Made by a program: the position numbers and the translations under genes
Assembly (NCBI GenBank): GCA_964020085.1
Contig: OZ026606.1
Span: 3,001,423 to 3,065,422 of the forward strand
Direction: 5' to 3'
From: Micromussa lordhowensis
Taxonomy: Eukaryota; Cnidaria; Anthozoa; Scleractinia; Lobophylliidae
Length of the DNA: 64,000 nt
Shown here: positions 44,503 to 58,348 of the stretch, piece by piece
Position numbering within the stretch: the first letter of the stretch is position 1
Layout of the letters: each line of letters starts with the position of its first letter
The notes under the pieces: model-generated
What the model saw: the letters and a program-made list of their open reading frames with translations, nothing else
Databases searched by the model: none
What the model was told of the DNA's origin: nothing

Positions 44503-47500
44503 TTATATCCACCGCTTTGCGCTACTCAGCACGTACAGTGCCACTGTGCCCAAAGAAGCCGTTAATGTCCATAAGGCAAACTTCATGTAAGCATTTGTCT
44601 GGTTCGGTGATTGAAAGTTCGGTGAGACTTCAAGTTCATTGTTTTTGTAAAGGGCGAGCTGCTTTCGACGTTGTCTTAGAACCGAGTCGGGTCTCTGATG
44701 TTTTAACTCTCTTAAGAACTTTTTGTGTTTGGCAACGGCCATGCTAGAATGAAAACAAACAAAAAACAACCTAAATTCGTGTTCCAAATGTAAACAAAAA
44801 AAGAGAAACTGAAGATTCATTGAATAACCTCACTAACCTTTCTTTAAGGTACCGTTCAACAGCTCCCGCTAGTTTTTCTGGAGGGTATTTACAGAAGAGC
44901 GAGTGTGCTGTGGCGATGACTTCCTCCACGTAATCGGGGAGATCATCAGGGATACGTGAGAGAAGATGATGAACATAGCTCATTTCACATTCGCCGTTCA
45001 GCACCTCAGTACGACGACGAATAACAAGCTAGAGAACAAAGACATGTACATTGAGCTGATCAACAGTTACATTGATCAGTGATTCGTTACTGACTTTTTA
45101 AAATTTTAATTAGTATTTCAGTTTTTGATTTCGTTTATTACTGAGTTTCATATTTGGTTCAAATCTCAGTTCAAACTGCTCTGGCTAATGTTGATAAACA
45201 CACAACGTGTTTTCGTAAATCTAATTCTTTTTCTCCACGTGCAATATTCGCTCGCTGACAGCCACAATTGTGCACGCGTGTCGCACACGCGTGTCGCGCT
45301 TGAAAGGAAAAAGCCCTTCAACTGATGTATGGCTTAAAATTAAAGCTTTGACTTAGCGTCATCCTTGAACGTGTCTACCAAAAAAACCTGACTGTTCCAT
45401 CGGCGAAAAGTCTCCTCTGCTACATAAACACACAAAATCCACAATCCTTCACTTTGCTCTGACTAAGTGCTCTCTCTCGAAACTTCATCTTCAAGAACTG
45501 GCTACAGCGGTTAATTTACCTTTACAACTTCAAGATGATAAATTTACAATACATTGCTACCTATTTCTCTTCCGCCGATGCTACCCAACAGTTTCTATAG
45601 AAACTAAGAACTTGCTACTTAAACAAAAACCAATTTAGATTGGGACACGTGACTTTTCCCGCGCTTGGCACCAGGCGCTCGTTTCTCACTCAGAGTTTTG
45701 GTTGATTCATAGCGAGATTTTCTGGATATCAGAGTAATTTGTTTTGAGGTAACTTGGATGCTAATTTACCAAGCTTTCTGTTATTACCTTACAAGCGCGG
45801 TACTCCAAATGCTGTGGTGCAGGTTACTGACTCAACAAAAACCGAACCACCGAGCAAATTTCTCCCACATGCACACGTATGAAGCACAAGCATTTACCGT
45901 TACTCTCGTTATCTGTCGCGTTATATTACGTCACGTTATGTTGCGTTACGTTATGTTACACTGATGCACTTCGCAGAAATAGTAGAAAACACAGTGTACA
46001 GTAATGTCTAAGAAAACAATGCACAGACTTACTGCAGCGCCAAAGTACACCGGCATAAGTGGATGGGTGGCCAGGAAGAAGTCATACAAACGAACAATAG
46101 TGGCAAAGTCCTTCAACACGTGACCATACCACGTGATCAACCAACTAAGGGCGAACACTTGGCCTACTTCAGATCTAGTTGAAATAAAAATAGGAAAAAG
46201 TCACCAAGGAAGCACAGTTTCCGTGCTCTTGGGCAAGAGAATTCACCCTGATAGTGCCTCTCTCAAACTAGGAGTATTTAAAACATTCCCCGCAGTGGAG
46301 GTGGCTATTGGTTGATATTTACCGAGCCACGAAATTTCGCCGCGCCAGCTCGGAATAACACTATTGCGAGTTTGAGTAACCAATCAGAATGCGCGAAAAG
46401 CACTATCCACTGGTTGGGTATATACAAAAAAATGGATCCTTACATATTGTCAGCGAAACCAGTAACACTCCTAGCTGATTCAGCCTAACTGAACTTTTAC
46501 TGTCATGATCTACAAACAGGTAATAAAATGAGTAAGCTTATATCTTGATACTTGTTTACTACACACCTTATAAGAAAATCTTCTAACTCTGGGTCAGCTT
46601 CCTCGATAATAGGATGTAAAAATGCCAGCATTTTAGTGGTCTTCTCCATTGTACCTTCCATGAAATCCCTTGCATCAACAGGAAAAAAAGACAATAATAT
46701 AACAGCTAACAGTATGTGGTGACTGTGTTAAAGAATATGTTACTTAATATCCAAATTTATTATACCAATTACTTCAAATGAGCGATTAATGCGCAAGTCT
46801 GTCTCACATCTGAACTACTTGAGCAGTTTGGGTTTGAGCCCTGGCTGGGGTCATTGTGTTGTGTTCTTGGACAAGACACTTTACTCTCACAACAGCTCTC
46901 TTCAACCTGGTGTACCAGCAAAAGTAATGCTACCATCCCATCCTGGGTGGAGCAGAAATGCTCCAAGTTGTTTAATGGTCAAGCAACAGGATAATGTCCA
47001 GTAGTTTGGACCACTTGGCCTGATGCAGACTTTACCTGTGCTCAGGGGTTGACCATCTGAGGAAAAGTTTATACATGTATATGTTGCAGGTCAAAATGAA
47101 ATTCAGGTTAAAATGATTTTAACCTAGATTCTCGATTTCCTTTGTCCTCTAACCCTAATTATTCATGATCCATGAATTAGGGTAAAGAACAAAGGAATTT
47201 CATTTTAACCTAAATTTCATTTTGACGTGCAATATACAATGTATATATGCGTGTCTGGATTTATGAAAACGTGTTCAAAAATTGGGCAAAACTTTTTCGC
47301 CTTCAGCCCAGCTTCAGGCTAGCCTGGCTCTCTTAAACCCCAGCATGGCTTTATCAAGGAAGGTTTCATAGCCGAGGGCAGGACCTTTTTTACCGGCCAG
47401 TAGGGGAGGCGGGGGGAGGCGGGGGTGGGCTGGGTGAAAGCAGTGTCTTTAACAACTAAACCCACTGGTATTTTTGGTTGCAGGAGAAGCCTAACTGCCT

Positions 47501-48128
47501 AGCTGCAGTGTGTAGGGGTGAAGTGACACTGAGCCAAGCCAGCTACACACAAGCAAGGTGGGTACTCAGGTTGTGCAGTGACAGCTTGTACTTTGATTGG
47601 CTGATTGAAGAAGTGCCCCATTTCCAGGAAAAGATGTGGGGTTGGTGTTCGAGTATTGACCCAGTTTTCATAAATCTGGTCACCTATATAGAGGTTAAAA
47701 TTAAAACCAGTTTAAGGTAGGTCCTCTTTCTGTCTGTCCATAACAGTAAACATTGTCTTGACTGAGTCTGGAATTTTGGAGTCCTGTTCATGTTCATATC
47801 AATGAAATAAAAAATAACAATCAGTGCTTTCAATAAGATTTGAAGTAGGTGGCTACCTTGGAACAGCACCCGCCGGAGTAATATGAGAAGCCCACGAGAA
47901 TTTCTCTCTGGAGAATTTTTAAAAGTTAAATATACCCGCCGACTTTCAACAGAATACCCACCAGAGCTCCGGCAGGTGCCGGGTCCTATTGAAAGCACTG
48001 AACAATAGCAAGTAAAGAAGATTACCCAAGTTATGAAATAAAGGGAAAATTAATTGACAAAGGAGGCGTAAATTGTTTCATGTCGCTCTGAAATTGGGAT
48101 TGGTAGATTTAAACTACAACTTTGAATG

Positions 48129-48160
<32 letters not shown>

Positions 48161-48271
48161 CGATTAGCTTATTGAACTGTCAGATAATAAACTGTCTGAT
48201 AACAACTTAGCAAGTGGATTCGTGGAAAATAGGAGTTTTTTAAACCACTCACAATCGAGGAAATTGTAATT

Positions 48272-48344
<73 letters not shown>

Positions 48345-51300
48345 GGTGTGGATGCATTACCTAAGTTGATGAAGAGACAGTTGTTCAAGAAGAGCTGTGG
48401 CCAGATCCTCCCCAACAACAAGCAACAGAGTCACTGCTACATCATGGTAGCCCTTGAGAAATGTAAACCAGAACAATTGGTTAACACTTAACTGTACATA
48501 GCACATCTGTTGCTCAAAACTCATTCCACTTTTGTGCACAGGTGTAGTGATTTGATTTTTGGACCTACGTTTCATTTTGTTTGGCATCTGTGAAGAAAAT
48601 TCTTTTCCATTGATGCTGTGAAAATTTTGAAATTTATATTAATGAAGTGTACTCGACAACTTTCTTTTTCCTTTTTTTTTTTTCTAGCATGTCTTTTAGT
48701 GTGCAATAACTCATTTGTAGTTTACAACAGTACTTCTATTAATAAATCAATCCAGATGTCTTCTACAGGGCTTGTACCCTTTTTCAGAAACAAATTTTCA
48801 AGACTTTTCCAGGACTCAAATTGATTTTTCAAGGACTCCCTCAAAATTCACATTAACCCTTTTATTCCCAAGATCTCAATGTTAATTTTCCTTACTGTCT
48901 GCCATACTTTTTCATATTTATTACTTGGGTTTAACAGATTTCCAGAACTTTGCAGGACTAGTTACCTTTTTCCAGAACCTTCCAGTCCTGGAAAATGCCA
49001 CAAGAGGATTCCATGACCCATACAAACCCTGCTTCTACAAGTTGTACCTTATTACATGTATGTTCACAGCATACATGTATTTTGTATTTTTCTGTGAAAA
49101 TTTCAGAGAAATCTGCTGGAGCTGTAAAAAGTGGCTCATTCCATACAAAGGGTCAGAGACAAGACAACAAGGCCTACACATTACACAAACGTTTCTTTTG
49201 AAAAAGCCATGTAAAGAAAGCTGCAAATTTATCCAGGGTAGAATGTGATACTACTGAGTCATAATATTTCCACTGGTTAAAAACCTTCTGTGGACTTCCC
49301 AACTTGTCAATCAAAGTTGTACATGAGCAATATTGTGATAAAAAAACACCTGGTTTGTTTAAAGCTGCATGTACATTGTAAATTGTACATCAGCCGCTGT
49401 TCAGGAAGGGAGCCTGCACTCCTCCCCCAAACTCACAGCTGGACCATGCAAACACATGTGTGACCTTTAACATGACATTTGCTTCACCAAAGTCAAATGG
49501 ATCTGCTATTGTTAAAACTCTTCCATAGAACATGGCATATAATGCCCTTCCCCAACAATAATATGAAACAAAATAGGTTGGAAGGCCAAAATTATAAAAA
49601 AAAACAGCACATGTACAAATGTTACGAGCCCTACTAAGTGTCATGTGGGCCTGTGTATGATTGCCATCAGATGACATTTCCGGCGACCAGAAGCACCGCA
49701 TGAATTGAAATTTGACCTGCTTTGCCGCTTCGCTGTCTCTTCTCAGGGAGGAACGTAGACAGGACTCAAGAGAGCAGCGGAAATCAAGCCTACTAAAGTC
49801 TGTTTTCTTGCAAATATGTACCTGATAATAGTGCAGATCCTGATGGCTGCATAACACCCTCATGATGACTCTCACAAGTTGTTCCTGAAGAGTGCGACGT
49901 CTTGTTGCTCTCATTTCTGATTCACAACAAAAGAATCATTCTGTCAATTATATTCAAGTTGATAATAAAATTTATAAAAGCATCATGGGTTGGATCTAGG
50001 GTAGGTGAATCTGTATTCACAAGTAGCTTGAAATAATACCTAAGTCAGTCTCGATAGATGACTCTAACCATTGAGAGGAGAATAGAGAGGTAAAATCATG
50101 AATATCAGTTAATAATTCTAGTCCTTCTCGGGTCACGCAAAACTTTCAGGTCACAAATCATGAGATGATTTCCTAATTTCATGTTCCACGGAGAATAAAA
50201 TATATTCAGCTAATCACGCATCACGAGAACACCCCTGTCTGACCCCCAATTTAGCGGGCTGTAGTCTACTGCATGGCCCACTAAAATTTAAAGTGGTTTT
50301 TGTTGCCAAAATGTTTCGTTTTTTATCATCAAATGGTCTTAACTTTTATAGCAAGTAAAAGTTTAAAACTTTCTTTTACTTTAACTGTTTGACTGCCAAA
50401 TTTTCACCAAAAAATACCATTTTAATTGTTAAATCAGTTTTTTTGGCTGCCATGGTGCTAAATGGGCCTTAGTTTTGCTTTAAAAGCTATTTTTTAGCTA
50501 TTTTGTTTTCCAATAAAATAGATTTTCCTCTAGATTAGGTACAAAAATGTACAATATTTTAATCTGGGGCATGCACATAAGCCAAACTTTTTTTGCAATT
50601 GCCTCTTCCAAATTTTTTCCTTGCCCCTTTCATTTCCATTATTCTTGGCTCTTTTAGTCTCGCTACCTTTTGCATTTCATATTCTTTCTGGCTGTCATAA
50701 AACGTTGGGTGTAACGGGTGTTAATTATGGGCAAAGCCTGGAAATGGGCCATTTTACCACCATTTTTGTACTAAAACTGATAACATTGTTTTTCAATTTG
50801 CTACATCAGATTGGCTTTGATATCCAAAACTGACTGCTGTGCGGATACATTTATCCTAGCTTTACTACCTGCTTATCAAGAATATCTGGTAACATTTTTT
50901 TAACATTTAAATTGATGACGTCACAAATGGAGCATGACCACTGAGTACATGTATATGCGCCATTGGCAGGGTTAAACTGTGTATAAAAATGTGCTAATGG
51001 CTTAACAACAACTTCAAATAGACTTCTTTTGCTTTCGACATGCGTCAGAAATTTGAGGCCATTCCACATGAATAGAAATCATACCTGAGCCCATCAGAGA
51101 CACAGGAGAGATGTATGCAATAAATATCTTCCTAACCTCATCTTTTCATTCTGTACTGTAAACTATGGATCCCCATTTTTCCCCTTTCAATTTACGGCCC
51201 AAGCACGAAGAGAATCAAGGGAGAAAAAACTTGGTCCACAACTTACAGCATGGACCTCGAACTCGGTTAGTAAGAGATACAATGTACATGTTGCAGGTCA

Positions 51301-54300
51301 AAATGAAATTCAGGTTAAAATGAAATTCCTTTGCTCTTTACCCTAATTATTCATGGAACATGAATAATTAGGGTTAGAAGACAAAGAAAATTGAGAATCA
51401 AACTAGGTTACAATCATTTTAACCTGAATTTCATTTTGACCTGCAACATACATCTATTAAAACCCTGGAGCTTGCAAACGCTAGAAAGAGAAGTACATAC
51501 AGTGTATGTAGGGTTGATGGAAACATTAAAAAAATGTCAAGTGCATGGACCACAGAGGTGGAAGGAAAAACAAAACAGGCACAGATATGACTGACTTACC
51601 GGCTGGAAACCTTCTGTGTGATCGATCAACATCCAAGTTGACTTGTTTCCAATATTTGTGGGCATGAAATTGTTTCAACTCAGTATTGTCTAAAGAATAA
51701 TAAGATATTGGCACAATGTGCAATTATTGTTATTGTTATTAGATTTTAACAGTGGGGAATTGTTTTTATAGGGATAAATAAATACCATTACTTGAATTAC
51801 ACAGTCATGTAATTAACTGACTAAATGGTTGAATTGTATTGAATAATTCTTAATATGATTGAAATAGAGTCCACCACAGTGTACAGTTTGCTTTATGTAA
51901 GTACAAAGCATGCAAAGGGTTCCAAAATTAATTACACCTAGGACTGCACAATCAGCACAAGTTGAAAAATTGTCTGACAAGTGTTTAATTTCTAGACAAA
52001 ACCTGCTGGCCCATAGTATTTAATGTTCAGTTGAGCTTTTTTTCACAATAAATTGATATCTACAGTGTATTCAATGTTAACCTTTCCTAATCGCATTTAA
52101 AGAATTTAAAGTGGGATAAACATCTTTTTGTCTAGACATGTGTTCAAGTTTTTTTCCCGCATTTCTCTATTTTGATCATCATTTTACACTGCTTTGTGAC
52201 TTTCATACCCTTGAATACCTGGCCTGACGACACAACTGACAACATGCTTTTCTGCCATTTTGTGTATCAATAATAATACTTATTGTAATCCAAGTATTAT
52301 AGTAATAATAATATAGTATTATAATAATATTGATCCATGATGACATACTAAAGCACAGCCTACTTGTATGAGTAACAAATGCAAAACTTTAGATAACAAA
52401 AAACAAAGAATTAAACTACATAATTATAGGCTTGACCATACTTTGTTCTGTTAGTAAACATGCAATTAAGAGACAAGAGCACTTGAGAAATAGAGAAAAA
52501 AAACTTGTCTGCAGTTTGTATTTCACTCTACTTTTCTTTCAAAGCAAGGCAAAGCTTTTTATTGCCAACGAGCCAGCCGAGCGAAGACGCTCGGCTGGCG
52601 AGGCGGCAGAGAATAGTGCCGCGCGAAGAATTGCTTATGCAAAAAATTCTCGATCGGCTTTTGAAAGTGTAAGTGTAAGGTGTAAGATGTAACAATGGCT
52701 CAGTTTAAGCCAATTGCAAGGATGGAACTATTCAAGCCATTGTAGTTTTGAGCCAATCAGGAGGCGCGTTACATCTCGACTTGTCTCGTGGAACGTCATT
52801 GTTTTCTTTGCTGTTGTGTTTATCCAACTGTGAACAATTTCATAGTCTCAGAACATATCGAACCAGCGTGTTATTGAAATGAAAGTTCAATTGGGGAGCG
52901 TACCCTTTACAAAACTCTTCTTCTAATTCGAATATTGAGGAAAACTGTTAGACAAGAGCAAATCCAAGACACAAAATCGACACGAAACCGAACCAGCGTG
53001 TTCACCACATAATTGAACGAGCGTGTTCATGAATCGAAACAGTGTATTCCTTCTCTGTTTACCTATATCGAACTGAAAGTTCCATCGGGCAGCTTTTTTG
53101 GAACGAGAGCAAATCCAGTGTTGAAATCTAGCATATGGAACTGAAGGTAGAGTCGGCAGTGTTTCCGAACAGAACTGAACGAGCGTGTTTATCATACAGT
53201 CGAATCCAGTGTTCAAAACACAAATCGGTTCTGTTTTGCCACAGAATTAAACGAGTCGTGATCATCAATCAAACTAGCGTGTTCACTTTCACTTTGACTT
53301 TGCCCATCATATTGAACTGAAAGTTCGACCGAGCAGCGATACATTCCAATACTCTTGATATTCAGGGATTGCATGACGAACATTACATGCCGGTAATCGC
53401 GTTATAATTTTCTCTCGGTAATGTTTGCAACAGAAGAGAACCAAAAATCTGTTATGCTGTATTAATAAAACCCTTATTATAGCACAAATTGCTATAATTG
53501 GCTAAAATTTGCTCGTTGGCACTCTATCGATAGGTACATGTATACCTAGTTTGTTAATTAAAGGTCATCAGAGTTACCTTTCTTTTTCTCCTGCTTTCTT
53601 GATACTTCAAACGCATTGACATTCAGTAATTTAGTCCAGACCTTACACCTCAAGTCTACAGTGATGAGGCCATCCCCTGTTATTGATAGTTCTTTCAGTG
53701 TTTGTACATCAACAGGATCTTCTTCCAAAGCATCTGTAATCCTCCTGATTTTACCACGGAGCCGTGCCTCTGATACTTAAAACAGTAATTCAAAATTAAG
53801 TTGATGGAGAAGAGAAAAGACACACATTCACACACTAAAAATCTTCTTTTTGGACCATGCTTCTGATCTCATGATGGGGAGAAACGTGGCAAGGCAACAA
53901 TGAAGACTAAACAAGCAATTAACAAAGACAAGATTATTGTCTTGACAAAGAAAACACAATTGCAAGGGTTTAACATATTATTGAGAGAGATCTAACCACT
54001 GTGGAGTCAGTAATATTTAGGCTAACATGAACGCAAGGTTTAAACCCAAATGCTACAGGTAACCATGGTGCCATTTTGTATTTCAAACACATCCTCCAAG
54101 TGATATTAATATATTTTCAAAACTTGGTGTGAAAAATATTGGAAGGATAATAAACAGAGGGTCGTACAGCAGGGGGGTCACTGGCACGGTTCACAAACGG
54201 AAAAAGTAAGAAGATCACGCATCATGGATAAAAACATTTCGTTTTCCCAAATCACAAAAATAAACAAGTGAGATACTCTTTTTAATAGCCTGTTCTTACA

Positions 54301-55325
54301 GTAGAAAGGGTGCTTGAAGAAAGCAAAATTGTGAAAGGCTAAGTCAAGGCTCCTTAATGCAAATTGCATACCTAAGCCACTCTTGATAGGCGACTCTAAC
54401 CATTTCGACTTGTGTCTCAAAATCACGGAGAATAGAGTGTTAAAATCACAAATATCAGTTAGTAATTCAAGTTCCTCTTGGGTCACGCAAACCCTTCACG
54501 TCACAGATCACAAAGAATTATTTCCTAAATTCATGTTTCATGGAAAATGAAATCAGCTGATCACACATCACAAGAATACCCCTGTACGACCCTCTAAACA
54601 CAATAGCCTCATTTTCAGCATACCTGCATGTGATTGGAGTTTTTAGCGTATAGCAGCACAATTGCACATCTATAATGCAGGAGTATAAACATGATATATA
54701 AACTATGGCTTCTTGACTTCTCTTTATTCCCCATATTAAATACTATATCCTGACTGATAATGGGCATCTTATATGATCCACTAGAGTCCAAATTTTCCCA
54801 GTGAACATGATACAAAGAAATAACTGGCTGGCTGGGTGTATCTGGGTGTATCTTTGCATGGAAGTCTTGCGCAATGCACCCACAATGGGCTTAGATATTT
54901 GTCCTTGGACATTCTCTCTTCCTTGAAACTCACTGTAACTGTTTTCCTCGAGCTTCACTCTTGGAAAACTGTTTATTTCTGAGAACATATAATGTTTGCA
55001 GACAAATATCCAAGCAAATTGTCGCACAAAAATGGAGGCTATTTTTTATATATGTCACAATTGATTGGCTTATTTATTAATTAAGTCACTGACCGCTTGC
55101 TTTGTACTACCATAAACAAGTTAAGCCCATTTTAGTGGTCAGGATAAAGTTCATGTTAATACGGCGTGAAACGAGCTTCAAGCAAAAATATCATTGGCAT
55201 AATATCCACCTTACGGCTCTTTCCCTTTTACAAGAACTCTGCAAGAAATGAAGTAAGAGAATTTACTTACTGTAGTACATCATTTGTGCCATGATGCCTT
55301 GATTCTGATTTGTCTGTCTCTTCAT
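44503..55325 (-). CDS. TBC1D20: TBC1 domain family member 20, Rab GTPase-activating protein (9 exons, complete)
   Basis: ER-anchored GAP that accelerates GTP hydrolysis by Rab1-class GTPases and so controls ER-to-Golgi transport and autophagy. Coding exons (minus strand) are 55271-55325, 53578-53769, 51600-51689, 49822-49916, 48361-48452, 46567-46668, 46033-46174, 44838-45028 and 44503-44743. All are GT-AG and phase-consistent, totalling 1200 nt, 399 residues. The dual catalytic fingers of the TBC fold are intact: the arginine finger is in VDRSHRRFP (Arg105) and the glutamine finger in HYYQGYHDV (Gln144). ALSWLITWYGHVL and RLYDFFLATHPLMPVYF are hallmark stretches of this subfamily. A C-terminal hydrophobic helix (about 374-393, ALWTLTASLGTVALYVL) is the tail anchor. 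The first exon, 18 codons beginning MKRQTNQNQG, was chosen because its donor phase and the exon 2 acceptor agree. Confidence 0.95.
46215..46290 (+). repeat. SINE body fragment
   Basis: Contains ccgtgctcttgggcaagaga and tagtgcctctctcaaact, matching the middle of the SINE at 12398-12711 and truncated at both ends. It lies in a TBC1D20 intron. Confidence 0.6.
46788..47042 (+). mobile_element. tRNA-derived SINE, decayed copy
   Basis: B-box remnant gggtttgagccctgg, then gtgttgtgttcttggacaag and ctctcttcaacctggtgtac, ending cctgatgcagactttacc. Intronic in TBC1D20, antisense to it. Confidence 0.75.
47072..47246. repeat. Palindromic MITE family J, copy 1
   Basis: The left arm atgttgcaggtcaaaatgaa with attcaggttaaaatg and the right arm cattttaacctaaatttcat with tttgacgtgcaatat are inverted. 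The centre is ccctaattattcatgatcca. Copy 2 is at 51279-51453, also in TBC1D20. Confidence 0.8.
47822..48000. mobile_element. TIR MITE family F, copy 2
   Basis: cagtgctttcaataagattt ... cctattgaaagcactg, colinear with 13278-13462 and about 85-90% similar by eye. Intronic in TBC1D20. Confidence 0.8.
48274..48344 (+). repeat. (AAT)n microsatellite, about 23 units
   Basis: Uninterrupted aataataat run, about 17 bp beyond the GTAATG donor of a TBC1D20 exon (exon low edge at 48361). Its minus-strand frame gives a poly-isoleucine artefact. Confidence 0.95.
50034..50253 (+). repeat. Dispersed repeat family K, partial copy
   Basis: Shares with 54156-54595 the order tctcgatagatgactctaac, gagaatagag, aatatcagttaataattc, tcgggtcacgcaaa, ttcctaatttcatg and cacgcatcacgagaac. 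It lacks the outer terminal repeat on the left. Confidence 0.7.
51279..51453. repeat. Palindromic MITE family J, copy 2
   Basis: acatgttgcaggtcaaaatg ... cattttgacctgcaacatac, with a central ccctaattattcatggaaca and its inverse. Intronic in TBC1D20. Confidence 0.8.
52855..53340 (+). repeat. Degenerate repeat array (gaacgagcgtgttca words)
   Basis: At least seven diverged iterations of cgaaccagcgtgtt / gaacgagcgtgttca. These alternate with aactgaaagttc-a-tcgggcagc words and gagcaaatccagtgtt. Spacing is irregular (about 50-75 bp). It lies in intron 2 of TBC1D20. Confidence 0.65.
54156..54595. mobile_element. TIR element family K, full copy
   Basis: Left end agagggtcgtacagcagggg and right end cccctgtacgaccctct are inverted repeats bounding 440 bp. 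The interior holds several atcacgcatcatgg / cgtcacagatcac words. A partial relative is at 50034-50253, and similar cacgcgtcacg words occur near 59950-60100. It is in intron 1 of TBC1D20. Confidence 0.7.
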
Positions 55326-56625
55326 TTTTCCAACATAAACCTTTCTCTTGTAAGTGTACGATGAAGTCTCCTGTTTCAAGGCCATGTTTTCCAACACACC
55401 AACGTACGACTCCCAAAACCCTCAAATGATGAATAAAATCGCATACAAATTGATAATCATGGAGTTCTTTTTCTTTTCCCTCGAATTTCTATTAAATTTG
55501 GACAAAGAAATTGGCGGAAACACCTCCAGACAAAACCTTTCCCCTCCAACCTCCATTTTCAGTGAAGATTTTGTATCTTTTTAAAATATACCGCTGGATC
55601 AAATTTCTGCTGTATCATATACGTACTCCACCTGCTCTTAGCCGGCGAAGCCTCGGCGCGAGGAAGAAACCTCATGATCTGATTGGCTAGATTCTTGGAG
55701 TAACAGGTTTTATTCTATTTGCTAGTTGATGTAAAAAAAAAACAAAAAACAGTTTGATTGCCAGCTGATTGTTGAATGATTTATGTACAGATTGACCAGT
55801 GAAACTCCAGTGTTTAATGATGCAAAGCAACCATTTCCTTGAACCAAGGCCCTACTGGCTAAGAAGAACATGTAGCAACAGCTGCCTCTGCTCATTGCAG
55901 AGTCGGCATGGTGAGACAGAAGGGATGGGGGGGGGGGGGGATGCTAAGGGCGAAAAGGGCGTTGAGGTGGGAGAGGAAAAAGTGTTGTTTTTTCACTTCA
56001 TAACTAGAATAGTCGGATTCAGCTAACAGGTTTACATCCTTTTACACCCATGAGCACTACAATGCAATGATAAACACATTTACTTAGTGTCAATGCTTGA
56101 TTAGTAATCATTTCTAATGTTTCACAAAGAAAACAAAATTATCACCTCTCTGCATGTTGATCAATGGGAAATGACCATATGCCAGGGACGTTAAAGAACC
56201 CACACACTTTTTGCAAAGAGTAAGGCACGGAGTTCCCACTCCCATTCCCATGTTGTGGTCTGGCCTTGTCTCACAGGTTGGTGCTTCACATAGGGTTCAG
56301 CTCATTGGACCTTCCCCCTTGGACAGAATTGTTAAAAAAAATTGTTACCGGTATGTCTATGGCTAATTTACTGACAACAAAACAAAATAGTCAGCTTTGC
56401 AACTAACATAAAACACGGACAAACAATGACAACTATTTGCAAAAAAACAAGTTTCAGAAAAAGTAACAAACTAGTTGGTCATGAATTAGACAAATAGAAT
56501 TTTTACGAGGGGCATCAAGTTCTCTCTCAAAAAAATATCATATACTATTACTAAAACTCCCCATGAATACACAGAATTCAATGTAAAACAAACGAAAACA
56601 GTAATAATAGTAATAACAGTAATTA

Positions 56626-56876
56626 GTATATACCACACAAGTGAATAGTACTTTTCGCGCGAGCTGATTGGCTAGCTTGGAGGTGATTAGCCAAGTACTA
56701 TTCACCTCCGAGCAGCCGAAGAAAAACAAAGTGGCTTTTGTCGCTATATTTTAACTAATGAAGTTACTCTTTGGGCTGCTAGTTATTCAGCTTGTGTGGT
56801 ATATACTAAAACAATTCTTCACCTCAGTGTCGGTGAAAGTGATGGATATTTACCTCCACTTCGGTGAATAATTGTT
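56626..56876 (-). repeat. Dispersed repeat family D, copy 2
   Basis: Inverted relative to copy 1 at 8239-8536. It starts tataccacacaagtgaatag and ends cacttcggtgaataattgtt. Confidence 0.75.
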
Positions 56877-57184
56877 AATTATTACTGGTCATTTAGTTCA
56901 GTTATAAAACAAATGGTGAACACAGGGGAAAAAATGTCAAATTTTCTCGCAAAATTGGTTGCACTATATAATGTGCAAAACTTACCTTCAAATAAAGAAG
57001 CAGCATGTTAATAGCTTGCCAAGGAAGAATTTTATCAACAAGGGGCAATGATAACCAAAAGGCTTTCAATAAGGTTTAAAAAGGAAATACTCATAACTCC
57101 ATTTGATGTGAACTTGTAAATACAACTAAATAGAATATGGTACAGCATCACAGTGCCATATGCATGTAGGTTAAGACTGCATAC

Positions 57185-57456
57185 AAGCCAAGTGGCTCAT
57201 CAGGCCGGAGCTAATCCCGGTTTTGGTAGCATGAAGCGACTAGGAACATTTCTACTCCCTCTTAGATAGGATGCTAGTCCATTGCAGAGTTACCCCCAGC
57301 ATTAAATTTGCCGGTACCCATTTATACACCTGGATGAAGAAAGGCACTGCAAGAGTAGAGTTTAGCCCAAGAGGACAATGCAATGCTCCTGGCCAAAGCT
57401 TGAACCCAGCCTGCTCGATCAAGAGTCGACTACACTAACCATGAGGCCACCGCACC
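57185..57456 (-). mobile_element. tRNA-derived SINE, full copy, minus strand
   Basis: Read on the minus strand: ggtgcggtggcctcatggtt (A box), gggttcaagctttgg (decayed B box), gtataaatgggtaccggc, gatgctag-type body, gggattagctccggcctgat. Same family as 12398-12711. Confidence 0.85.
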
Positions 57457-58348
57457 TCCACAAAAGTGCTATATACTGGGCCAGGTTGTTCAAAGCCTGA
57501 TTAAGCTAACCAAGGGTATATACATGTACTGCTGATCACAAAAAGTCTATGACAAAAAAAAAACATGAGACTTCCTGGCAGAAAAAAAGGACATTTATTT
57601 ATTCTTACTTACGGTACATTTTTGCTGAGAACAATAATATTTTAGAGACAAATGTGTTTGTTTATGACTCCTCTTAAAAATTAACAGATGTTAAGAAGCA
57701 GTACCTCAGTAATATTCCAAGGTATCACCAGCGTCTGCTCACTAATTAGGACCTGGGTCATGAAAGCTACAGGACTAACTTACAATAAATTGCAGTCCAA
57801 AATTTACACTACTTTTCTGTTTATCAATCTACTTCATCAACTATATTCTAAGATATATATTTATTCTAACATACAACATTCAATCAGTTCATCTCAACAA
57901 AAACATTGAAACACCTTGAATGTGTACTAACAGTGAAAGGCTGCCAAATCATCCATGCTTCACCAAATTTTACTTGTTGCAAAACTATTTCTAACAACTT
58001 TGAAAGTTTCCGTGTGTAATTTACGCTAAGCCTAAATGATCCAAGCATAAAACCTAGAGAAAATCAATCACGAAACCTTAGAAATATCCACTTCTTTTCA
58101 CTTTCAGTTCTAAAAAGATGATGAAAACAAATGATTATTTAGTACGTACTACTTTACGATCCATACCAGTGTGCTAAACTGTATAATAGAATTGCGTGTA
58201 CAAGGAAATACAGGAAAAGACATGGCAAGCTTAATATTATTTAGAGTTCTGTTAGGCTACAAAATGACTGAAACAAGACTGATTTAACGATCGTTCCGCA
58301 ATTTTTCCTTCACCTCTTGCTCTTTCCTTCTTTTCCTCCATTTGCTGT

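Larger units (their letters stand above)
55326..58348. other. Intergenic between TBC1D20 and the LITAF-like gene
   Basis: Contains the TBC1D20 promoter at its left end and the 3' UTR of the LITAF-like gene at its right. In between are dispersed repeat family D copy 2 (56626-56876) and a SINE (57185-57456). A poly-G run (about 55929-55940) is also present. No other gene recognised. Confidence 0.5.

Noticed and set aside
48169..48357. 62-codon frame encoding poly-isoleucine
   Set aside because: It is a direct translation of the (AAT)n microsatellite.
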